Assembly (NCBI RefSeq): GCF_023554105.1 | Contig: NZ_JAMJWE010000005.1 | Location: 62,001-126,000, forward strand | DNA length: 64,000 bases | Origin: Brucella sp. 21LCYQ03 | Lineage (GTDB): Bacteria > Pseudomonadota > Alphaproteobacteria > Rhizobiales > Rhizobiaceae | Reading direction: 5' to 3' | Shown: positions 16,070-23,718 of the stretch, piece by piece | How positions within the stretch are numbered: the first letter of the stretch is position 1 | How the letters are laid out: each line of letters starts with the position of its first letter | The notes under the pieces: model-generated | The model's database searches: none | Told to the model about the DNA's origin: nothing | What the model saw: only the letters and a program-made list of their open reading frames with translations | Made by a program: the position numbers and the translations under genes

Positions 16070-17082
16070 CAGTCTCCCTCGTCCTCGTAGCCGATAAGAT
16101 GCAGGGGTCTCGCTGGAATGTTCTGCAATTCGCACCAGCGAACCAATGCTTCTTCTCGCCCATGTGTGACCCAGACTTCTCCGGGCTTTATCTCACCGAT
16201 GGTGGTGGTTAATTCGTCCCAGTCACAGTGATCGGAAATAATAAGAGGCAATTCCACCCCGCGTTGCTTTGCGCGCTGGCGGATGCGCATCCACCCCGAT
16301 GCGAATGCGGGCAGGGGATCAGGAAAGCGTCGTGCCCAGCGGTCGGCCAATGCAGAGGGTGGGCCAACGACGATCTTTCCAGCAAAATCGGGCGTTGCTT
16401 CACCACGTTCAAGCGTCGCAGGTTCCAGCTTGCCGAGATCGATGCCCTGAGATTGATAATAATCACAGAGTTTTTGCAGGCTGCCATGGATGTAGATCGG
16501 CTCGTTATAACCTGCATTGCGGATGAGTTTTATAACACGCTGCGCTTTACCAAGGGAATAAGCCCCGACCAGATGCGCCCGCTCAGGGAATTGTTTGAGC
16601 GATTTGAGCAGCATCGCGATTTCGTGTGCTGCTTCAGGATGCCGAAAAACCGGAAGGGCAAATGTTGCTTCCGTAATGAACACATCGCAAGCGACGGGTT
16701 CAAAAGGCGCACAGGTCGGGTCGTATGCGCGTTTGTAATCACCCGATGCCACAATACGTGTGCCGTTTTGCTCGACAGCAATCTGTGCAGACCCGAGCAC
16801 ATGCCCTGCGGGATGAAAGCTGACTCTGACGCCGTTAATATTAAGCACGTTGCCAAAATCGGCATGCTGCGTACTGCCTGCAAAATCTGCACCATAGCGG
16901 ATCGCCATAATGTCGAGAGTTTGCCGGGTCGCAAGCACATGGCCATGACCAGCGCGCGCATGATCGGAATGACCATGCGTTATCAGCGCCCGATCAACTG
17001 GCCGCACCGGATCGATATAAAAATCGCCGGGCGGGCAGTAAAGACCTTTGGGTGTGGAGTGCAGAAGCTCGTTGAAGCGCAT
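16069..17082 (-). CDS. Ligase-associated metallo-beta-lactamase-fold DNA exonuclease
   Basis: 337 residues with the metal-binding motif H36-G-H38-S-D40-H41 (THGHSDHARAG) and a later Asp/His set (VIASGDYKRAYDP; ISDHCDWDELTTTIGE; VWVTHGREEALVRWC). It lacks the RNA-specific part of RNase J and belongs with SNM1/Pso2-like nucleases. In the equivalent cluster elsewhere this protein is a manganese-dependent 5' exonuclease. It is translationally coupled to the ligase (TGATG overlap) and faces the helicase gene across a 122-bp divergent region, so the four genes form two opposed operons. Confidence 0.9.
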   Translation of the reverse strand: MRFNELLHSTPKGLYCPPGDFYIDPVRPVDRALITHGHSDHARAGHGHVLATRQTLDIMAIRYGADFAGSTQHADFGNVLNINGVRVSFHPAGHVLGSAQIAVEQNGTRIVASGDYKRAYDPTCAPFEPVACDVFITEATFALPVFRHPEAAHEIAMLLKSLKQFPERAHLVGAYSLGKAQRVIKLIRNAGYNEPIYIHGSLQKLCDYYQSQGIDLGKLEPATLERGEATPDFAGKIVVGPPSALADRWARRFPDPLPAFASGWMRIRQRAKQRGVELPLIISDHCDWDELTTTIGEIKPGEVWVTHGREEALVRWCELQNIPARPLHLIGYEDEGD

Positions 17083-17204
17083 GAATGGTTAGATAGGTCA
17101 GCACCTTCGCGCTGGAAAGAGGCGACGAAAATACTCCCGATAAAATGAGAACAAAAGTGAACAAACATCTTGGCGGAAAGACTTGTGAGCACTAGATTGG
17201 TGGG

Positions 17205-19724
17205 GTGACGCTGAACCTGACCCCGACCACTCCGACGGATGCCTTTGATCTGCCAGACCGTTTTGTAAAATGGTTTGCACAGAAGGGCTGGTCGCCGCGT
17301 GCTCATCAGCTGGAATTGCTTTCACGCGCCGAACAGGGGCAATCGACGCTGCTGATCGCGCCCACGGGTGCTGGCAAAACACTGGCTGGCTTTCTGCCTG
17401 CGCTGGTTGATCTGGAGCGACGGGGCAGAAAAAAGCCGGGCATGGCAAAACAACAAGGCGTGCATACGCTTTATATATCGCCGCTTAAGGCGCTTGCGGT
17501 CGATATTCATCGTAATCTGACCATACCAGTCGAGGAGATGGGCCTCGATATTACGATTGAGACACGCACCGGCGATACGCCTGCACATAAGCGTCAGCGG
17601 CAGAAACTGGCACCGCCTGATATTCTGCTCACCACGCCGGAACAGCTTGCTTTGCTGATCGCCTCCAAAGGGGCGGAGCAGTTTTTCAAAGGCTTGCGTT
17701 ATGTGGTGCTGGATGAGCTGCATTCTCTCGTCATTTCCAAACGTGGTCATTTGCTCGCGCTGGGGCTTGCGCGTTTGCGACGTTTGCAACGGCAACTGCA
17801 AACAATTGGCCTGTCGGCAACTGTCGCGCAGCCTGATGAGTTGCGTCGCTGGCTGGTCGAGCAGGATGGAACAGAGCCGAAATCTGGTCTCGTGACGGTT
17901 GATGGTGGGGCAAAGCCGGAAATTACCATTCTCAATTCTGAAGAGCGTGTACCATGGGCGGGGCATTCTTCGCGCTATGCAATCCCGGATATTTATGAAG
18001 CGGTCCGCGCCCATCGCACGACGCTGCTGTTCGTCAATACGCGCAGTCAGGCGGAGATGCTGTTTCAGGAACTCTGGCGCGTCAATGAGGATACGCTGCC
18101 GATTGCGCTGCATCATGGCTCGCTTGATGCAAGCCAGCGCCGCAAGGTTGAACAGGCCATGGCAGCCAATACATTGCGCGCCGTGGTTGCCACCTCAACG
18201 CTTGATCTTGGCATCGACTGGGGAGATGTCGATCTGGTCATTCATGTTGGTGCGCCAAAGGGTGCCAGCCGTCTTGCGCAGCGCATAGGTCGTGCAAATC
18301 ACCGCATGGATGAGCCAAGCCGCGCCATTCTTGTGCCTGCCAATCGTTTTGAGGTGATGGAGTGCCGCGCAGCGCTCGATGCGAATTATATTGGAGCACA
18401 GGATACGCCGCCATTGATCGATGGTGCACTGGATGTGTTGGCGCAGCATGTGCTAGGCATGGCTTGTGCCGAGCCTTTCAATGCCGATCAGCTTTATCGA
18501 GAAGTGCAAAGCGCTGCGCCCTATTCAAATCTCACGCGCGAAACCTTTGATCAAATTCTCGATTTTGTGGCAACTGGCGGCTATGCGCTTAAAACCTATG
18601 AGCGCTTTGCCAAAATCCGTAAAACGGCTGATGGCACATGGCGGGTTTCAAATCCGCGCATTGCGCAGCAATATCGTCTCAACATTGGCACGATTGTTGA
18701 AGCACCGGAGCTGAATGTCCGGCTTATACGTGGCGGCAAGGGAGCCAATGCGAGAGGTGGCCGGGTGCTTGGCCGGATTGAGGAATATTTCCTCGAAACA
18801 CTGACACCGGGCGATACGTTTCTTTTTGCAGGCAAGGTGCTGCGCTTTGAAGGCATTCGTGAAAATGAATGCATGGCTTCTAACGCTGCGGGACAGGATG
18901 CTAAAATCCCGGTCTATGCGGGCGGCAAATTTCCGCTTTCAACCTATCTGGCGTCTCAGGTGCGTGCGATGCTGGCAGACCGCTCACGCTGGCAGTTTCT
19001 GCCCGAGCAGGTGCGGGAATGGCTGGAAGTGCAGGCGTTCAAGTCGGTTCTGCCGCGCACTGATGAATTGCTGATCGAGACTTTCCCCAAAGGTGGGCGG
19101 TTTTACATGGTTGCCTATCCGTTTGAGGGCAGGCTGGCACATCAGACGCTTGGCATGCTGCTGACCCGACGTCTTGAGCGCATGGGCGCGCATCCGCTGG
19201 GCTTTGTCGCGACCGATTATTCGCTGGGGCTTTGGGGTATTAAAGACATGGGCGCGATGATTGGCGCGGGTAAACTCAATCTGACGCGTCTGTTTGATGA
19301 GGACATGCTGGGTGACGATCTCGAAGCATGGCTTGATGAAAGTTATCTTCTGAAGCGAACTTTCCGCAATTGTGCCGTGATTTCCGGGCTTATCGAGCGA
19401 CGGCATCCGGGGCTCGAGAAAACGGGCCGTCAGGTGACGGTCTCAACCGATCTGATTTATGACGTGCTGCGCACGCATGAGCCGGATCATATTTTGTTGC
19501 AGGCAACGCGTGCTGATGCTGCGACCGGTCTTTTAGACATTAAGCGTCTGGGTGATATGTTGGCGCGTGTGAAGGGTCATCTGCTGCATAAACCGCTGGA
19601 CCGTATTTCGCCGCTGGCGTTGCCGGTGATGCTTGAAATCGGGCGCGAACGCGTGGCAGGTGAAGGCGATGACATGCTGCTTGAAGAGGCAGCGGATGAA
19701 CTGATCAGAGAAGCGATAGAATGA
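17205..19724 (+). CDS. lhr: Ligase-associated DEXH-box DNA helicase (Lhr core type)
   Basis: 839 residues, starting at GTG 17205 (MTLNLTPTTPTDAFDL). It is a 3'-5' superfamily 2 helicase: Walker A APTGAGKT (52-59), the DEVH-equivalent LDELHSL near 168-175, motif III GLSATV, and C-terminal RecA motifs (TLDLGIDWGDVDLVIHVG; RLAQRIGRANHRMDEPS). The remaining 450 residues contain the Lhr winged-helix and C-terminal domains. The length matches the short Lhr-core form rather than the long 1,500-residue Lhr. Its stop overlaps the start of the phosphoesterase gene by 4 bp. In the family it unwinds RNA:DNA hybrids; the precise repair pathway is unresolved. Confidence 0.93.
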   Translation: MTLNLTPTTPTDAFDLPDRFVKWFAQKGWSPRAHQLELLSRAEQGQSTLLIAPTGAGKTLAGFLPALVDLERRGRKKPGMAKQQGVHTLYISPLKALAVDIHRNLTIPVEEMGLDITIETRTGDTPAHKRQRQKLAPPDILLTTPEQLALLIASKGAEQFFKGLRYVVLDELHSLVISKRGHLLALGLARLRRLQRQLQTIGLSATVAQPDELRRWLVEQDGTEPKSGLVTVDGGAKPEITILNSEERVPWAGHSSRYAIPDIYEAVRAHRTTLLFVNTRSQAEMLFQELWRVNEDTLPIALHHGSLDASQRRKVEQAMAANTLRAVVATSTLDLGIDWGDVDLVIHVGAPKGASRLAQRIGRANHRMDEPSRAILVPANRFEVMECRAALDANYIGAQDTPPLIDGALDVLAQHVLGMACAEPFNADQLYREVQSAAPYSNLTRETFDQILDFVATGGYALKTYERFAKIRKTADGTWRVSNPRIAQQYRLNIGTIVEAPELNVRLIRGGKGANARGGRVLGRIEEYFLETLTPGDTFLFAGKVLRFEGIRENECMASNAAGQDAKIPVYAGGKFPLSTYLASQVRAMLADRSRWQFLPEQVREWLEVQAFKSVLPRTDELLIETFPKGGRFYMVAYPFEGRLAHQTLGMLLTRRLERMGAHPLGFVATDYSLGLWGIKDMGAMIGAGKLNLTRLFDEDMLGDDLEAWLDESYLLKRTFRNCAVISGLIERRHPGLEKTGRQVTVSTDLIYDVLRTHEPDHILLQATRADAATGLLDIKRLGDMLARVKGHLLHKPLDRISPLALPVMLEIGRERVAGEGDDMLLEEAADELIREAIE

Positions 19725-20434
19725 CCGCAGTTTGGGGAAATGGTGAGGCTTACAGTCTTGCGCATAGTGAGGTGCGCGGGGTCGCGACCATTTATGATCC
19801 CTGCGGCGCGCTGTATCTGCCAGACCTTCATATGCTGGTTGTGTCTGACCTGCATCTTGAAAAAGGCTCATCTTTTGCCCGGCGTGGCCAGCTCTTACCG
19901 CCTTACGATACGGCCGCGACGCTCGATATGCTAGCCGCTGTGATTGCGCGCTATCAGCCGCGCACAGTGATCAGTCTTGGTGACAGCTTTCATGATGCAA
20001 AGGCGAGCGAGCGGCTGCCGTCGCTATATGCAATCCGTCTTAAATCACTCATGGAGCGCCGCGACTGGTTCTGGATTACGGGTAATCATGATCCTGATCG
20101 TCCGGTTGATCTGCCCGGCGATTGTGTTGAGGAATTGGCGGTCGGCCCGCTGACATTCCGGCATGAGCCATCGCGAACAACGGCGCAAGGCGAAGTGGCG
20201 GGCCACCTTCATCCAGCGGCGCGGATTGTGCGACGGGGGCGTTCTGTGCGGCGTCCATGCTTTGCAAGCGATGGGGAACGGCTGATTATGCCAGCCTTTG
20301 GCGCTTATACCGGCGCACTCAATGTGTTGGATCGTGCATTTCGCGGGCTGTTTGTGGATACAACTTTGCGCGCTTACATGCTGGGGCAGGGTAAGGTTTA
20401 CCCGATTGCACATGCTGCGCTCGTCGCAGGTTAA
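19721..20434 (+). CDS. pdeM: Ligase-associated metallophosphoesterase PdeM
   Basis: 237-residue calcineurin-like phosphoesterase with the ordered metal motifs D-L-H (43-45, VVSDLHLEKG), G-D-x-x-H-D (87-92), GNHD (121-124) and GHLHP (161-165). It overlaps the helicase stop by ATGA. Homologues in this cluster are DNA endonuclease/phosphodiesterases. Its 3' end overlaps the 3' end of the convergent TIGR02186 gene by 4 bp. Confidence 0.9.
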   Translation: MTAVWGNGEAYSLAHSEVRGVATIYDPCGALYLPDLHMLVVSDLHLEKGSSFARRGQLLPPYDTAATLDMLAAVIARYQPRTVISLGDSFHDAKASERLPSLYAIRLKSLMERRDWFWITGNHDPDRPVDLPGDCVEELAVGPLTFRHEPSRTTAQGEVAGHLHPAARIVRRGRSVRRPCFASDGERLIMPAFGAYTGALNVLDRAFRGLFVDTTLRAYMLGQGKVYPIAHAALVAG

Positions 20435-21255
20435 TCGCGCTTAAACAGAATGCGGCCTGCCCATCCGGTGAAGACGGCAAGAAACACAGCAAACAAACCG
20501 TAATAGAAGCTATATTTATGTGCTGCATCATAAATGCTCTGCTCGACACCGGCCTTCACGATTTCAAGACTTGCATTGGCTTCGCGCAAGAAAACACCGT
20601 TGCGGAAAAGTAGCGCGCGGGCGCGATGACGCCCTACCGGCACATTGGCTGAAAGGTTAAGCGTTGCGCGAAACAGAGTGCGTGAGAGAAACTCAACGCC
20701 ACCGATACGTTGGCTGTATAGTCCTTGCCGGATTTTCATCTCACGCAGTTCATTGCCAAATTTCGGGATGTTGCCTGACAGACTGGCTGGATCTTCCGGC
20801 CGCAGATAAAAATTGCGGACACCAACGGACAGCTGGCGATAGAGCTTATCGTCAGCAATATCTTGCAAGTTACGCGTTGATGCGAGCGAATAGGATAGCG
20901 GTACATTGAGAAATGTTTCGGAATCCGCATTCACCCACACACCGAGATAACGTTCTTTCTTACGCACCACCAGATCGCGCGACGGGCCTTGTAGCACGAC
21001 GATAATGTCGTAGCGGCCTCGGCGAAGAATTGACGGGTCAGCATTATCGAGAGCGCCGAAAATCGTGAGATCAGTACCACCGAAATTGGAGGTGATCGCG
21101 ATTGTTTCGGTGGAAAGGCCGATTTCGATCGTTTCCTCAGCAGGGTTTTGCAGCTGTGGAACGCCATTGCCGTCGCCACTTGAATTGATTTGCGCGGATG
21201 CGGGCATTGCAGCAAGGCCGGATAAAAGCGCGGATATGAGTGCGAATTTCCGCAT
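20431..21255 (-). CDS. TIGR02186-family envelope protein
   Basis: 274 residues: signal peptide (FALISALLSGLAAMPASA, cleavage after about 21), a beta-rich domain outside the cytoplasm (EEIEIGLSTETIAITSNFGG-like start; TDLTIFGALDNADPS; GRYDIIVVLQGP), and one C-terminal membrane helix (FYYGLFAVFLAVFTGWAGRILF) with a KRD tail. This matches the alphaproteobacterial TIGR02186 family, whose function is unknown. It is encoded immediately downstream of a TauE/SafE carrier (1-bp gap), the usual partner in Rhizobiales, which suggests a joint role in export or tolerance of a sulfur compound. That is inferred from the pairing. Confidence 0.85.
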   Translation of the reverse strand: MRKFALISALLSGLAAMPASAQINSSGDGNGVPQLQNPAEETIEIGLSTETIAITSNFGGTDLTIFGALDNADPSILRRGRYDIIVVLQGPSRDLVVRKKERYLGVWVNADSETFLNVPLSYSLASTRNLQDIADDKLYRQLSVGVRNFYLRPEDPASLSGNIPKFGNELREMKIRQGLYSQRIGGVEFLSRTLFRATLNLSANVPVGRHRARALLFRNGVFLREANASLEIVKAGVEQSIYDAAHKYSFYYGLFAVFLAVFTGWAGRILFKRD

Positions 21256-21256
21256 G

Positions 21257-22177
21257 TCACATATCCGCTATTGATATCGAGAACAGATTATCAGGTCGCA
21301 CGAACAGGCCGAAGGCGAGACGCAGACCAACGGCGAGGACGAGCAGCGCCAGCAGCAAGCGCAACTGTTCACCGCGCAGCTTTTGTCCGGCACGCGCGCC
21401 GTATTGCGCGCCGATCACGCCGCCGAGCATTAGGAGAAACGCCAGAACGATGTCAATGGACTGGTTGGTTGTTGCCTGCATAACGGTTGTGAAAGCGGTG
21501 ACAAAAGTGATCTGAAACAGCGAGGTGCCAACAACCACATTCGTTGGTACATGGAGCAGATAGATCAGCGCAGGCACCATGATGAAGCCACCGCCCACGC
21601 CCATCACCGATGATAGCAGCCCGATGAAGAAGCCAATGGCGAGCACGGGTATGATGCTGACATAGATCGTTGATGCACGGAACCGCATCTTAAAAGGCAG
21701 CTTGTGAATCCAGGTATGCTGACCGGGGCGGCGGATAGCGCCCGCCTGTCCCTTTTTAACGCGTCGAAGTGCACGTAAACTTTCAACCAGCATTAGCCCG
21801 CCGACAGTGCCGAGAAAGAAGACGTAAAGGATGGAGACGATAAGATCGAGCTGTCCGAGATCACGCAGCCACGAGAAGACAAAGATACCGAGTAGCGATC
21901 CGAGTATACCACCTGCAACCAAAAACAGCCCAAGTTTGATGTCGAGTGTTCGCCGTTTGAAGTGTGCAAGTGCGCCTGAAACAGACGAGGCGATGACCTG
22001 ATTTGCACCGGTTGCAACGGCGATAGCGGGTGGAATATTATAAAAGATCAGCAGTGGTGTGATGAGAAATCCGCCGCCTACGCCGAACAATCCGGAGAGA
22101 AAACCAACGGCAGCACCCATGCCAAGCAGAACCAGCATGTTGACCGACAATTCCGCAATGGGAAGGTAAATACCCAA
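21257..22177 (-). CDS. TauE/SafE-family anion permease
   Basis: Sulfite/organosulfonate export family. About eight membrane helices, with the two family repeats each carrying a glycine-rich GGG motif (LFGVGGGFLITPLLIF near the start; SVMGVGGGFIMVPALIYLLH in the second half). The start is uncertain. I prefer TTG 22177 (then GIYLPIAELSVNMLVLLG) because homologues begin at that point; a GTG at 22207 would add ten residues with no clear ribosome-binding site. The substrate is not predictable beyond the family. Confidence 0.85.
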   Translation of the reverse strand: MGIYLPIAELSVNMLVLLGMGAAVGFLSGLFGVGGGFLITPLLIFYNIPPAIAVATGANQVIASSVSGALAHFKRRTLDIKLGLFLVAGGILGSLLGIFVFSWLRDLGQLDLIVSILYVFFLGTVGGLMLVESLRALRRVKKGQAGAIRRPGQHTWIHKLPFKMRFRASTIYVSIIPVLAIGFFIGLLSSVMGVGGGFIMVPALIYLLHVPTNVVVGTSLFQITFVTAFTTVMQATTNQSIDIVLAFLLMLGGVIGAQYGARAGQKLRGEQLRLLLALLVLAVGLRLAFGLFVRPDNLFSISIADM

Positions 22178-22496
22178 TTCCGAACCCGGTTTTAAAACGC
22201 ACCACACGCAGCCCTATGCGGTCGCGCGGTGCCGCTAGGTCTGTTTTAATTTCGCTAAAACCCGTTTTCGTAGAAATTTATGAGAACGCAGTTCTAACAA
22301 TTTGATTTGGCGTGCATGTTAGCTGAAAATCTTGACAGAAAATGCACTCTATGGGTTTGCTCTTTCGACGTTGTGAAGTCAAACGCCGATTGCAAATAGA
22401 GTTACTTTGAAGTGACATGACCAAAGAAAATAGAACATTGTTGTTTGTGGACCACAATATGACAATGCTCATTGCCGAAAAACTGCTTTATCTTTG
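22178..22496. other. Intergenic region, no gene supported
   Basis: About 320 bp. A 64-codon minus-strand frame exists but has no ribosome-binding site, a poor composition and no recognisable feature, so I do not call it. Confidence 0.5.
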
Positions 22497-23051
22497 CTAT
22501 TCAAGCGCATTCTGGCGGTTGCTGATTACGATTTGAATGCCATCTTTTGGCGTGATCGCCGAGTGTGCTGATGATGGGTAAAACTGTGCTTTGATTGCAA
22601 TGAGGTCAGACATTCTGCTGTCAATGAGGTTGCCAGTTTTAATGATATAAAGGAACGCGTTGCTGAGGCTTGCACTGTAATTTCCTGCGAATTTGCTACC
22701 GGATGTGAAGCCAAACGATGTAGTGGTATCGCAGTAGTAGTCGCCGTTGGTAATAAGCCATTCATCGGTAGGACCGGATCGCGTCAACGACGTTTTCTTA
22801 CCGTCTGGGGTGACGAAATTGAGATTAAACGAAAGCGCCATATAAATATTCTTTAACTCAGAGCTTCCAGAGAAAATTCTGAACATAGATTTATATGGTT
22901 GCACATCCTCTACAGGAATGAGTTGTCCATTCATTGATGAAATTTCAAAGTCGATGGCATCGCCCTGAAATCCCTTAATGTCCTTGTCGAGGGCAAGAGG
23001 TAGTTTTGCAATAATGCCATTTTCCATCTCATTATTTACATATAGCAGCAT
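22497..23051 (-). CDS. Hypothetical protein (184 aa)
   Basis: The start at ATG 23051 (MLLYVNNEMENGIIAKLPLA) is chosen because AAGGGGAA lies 6 nt upstream; a longer version would add 13 residues. There is no signal peptide or membrane segment. The protein looks beta-rich with many Ser/Thr/Asn residues (SFGFTSGSKFAGNYSASLSN) and two cysteines at most. No family recognised. It is flanked by unrelated genes, and its GC content is lower than that of the core genes, so it may be strain-specific. Confidence 0.55.
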   Translation of the reverse strand: MLLYVNNEMENGIIAKLPLALDKDIKGFQGDAIDFEISSMNGQLIPVEDVQPYKSMFRIFSGSSELKNIYMALSFNLNFVTPDGKKTSLTRSGPTDEWLITNGDYYCDTTTSFGFTSGSKFAGNYSASLSNAFLYIIKTGNLIDSRMSDLIAIKAQFYPSSAHSAITPKDGIQIVISNRQNALE

Positions 23052-23227
23052 GAATCTTCCCCTTGTTATTCCATTAATATTAATCCGCATGAAGAAGATT
23101 CAACCTGTTACTTATGGCAACGAGTAACGACCTGAATTAAATGATTTTTTCGCTTTTTATAGAGCTAATATTCTAATATATCCGTTCATTCGTAAAACAC
23201 GATTAGAGCGGGAAGCGATAAGCTATT

Positions 23228-23710
23228 ATGAAATATGTGGTTCTGGCGCTGACGACATTTCTTCCACTGCCAGCAATGGCCAATTGCATTCCACCGTGGC
23301 AGACGCAATTTGCCTGCAATATTCCTGATCGCGATGCGCGTGTTGAGTTTTGTCGTATCGCAGACCCAAAAGCGCATCCTGATAAGAAAGAAGCCTATTA
23401 CAATTATGTAACTGGAACCAAGCCGTCCGAACTCTATTTTGAAACTAACTCGACATGGTTTTCGACTAAAGACACTAATGTCGATCACCCGACGGATATG
23501 ACTATGGCACTGGGCTACGCGCGTGGCGAATATGTTTATGCCTTTGTTGTAACGGAAGATAAGCGTCTCGGTGGTGCTATTCGAGACGCAGAAGTGCGGG
23601 TCTATTCGTCGACAGAAAAGTTTACGAACGACGCTAAAGACAATGAAAGTGCAAGGCTTTATTGCGATGCAAAATCGATCATTGCCGATAAGGACAGTAT
23701 CGCACCCTGA
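23228..23710 (+). CDS. Small secreted hypothetical protein (160 aa)
   Basis: Clear signal peptide (MKYVVLALTTFLPLPAMA, cleavage before NCIPPWQ). The mature protein of about 142 residues has four cysteines (C20, C29, C42 and one near the C-terminus in RLYCDAKS) that may form two disulfides, and a beta-rich, tyrosine-containing body (MTMALGYARGEYVYAFVVTE). No family is recognised. It is divergent from the hypothetical gene at 22497-23051, and the 176-bp AT-rich gap between them probably holds both promoters. Confidence 0.6.
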   Translation: MKYVVLALTTFLPLPAMANCIPPWQTQFACNIPDRDARVEFCRIADPKAHPDKKEAYYNYVTGTKPSELYFETNSTWFSTKDTNVDHPTDMTMALGYARGEYVYAFVVTEDKRLGGAIRDAEVRVYSSTEKFTNDAKDNESARLYCDAKSIIADKDSIAP

Positions 23711-23718
23711 TCGACTGA

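Noticed and set aside
22278-22472. 64-codon minus-strand frame between the TauE gene and the hypothetical gene
   Set aside because: No ribosome-binding site, odd composition and no neighbours in operon order.
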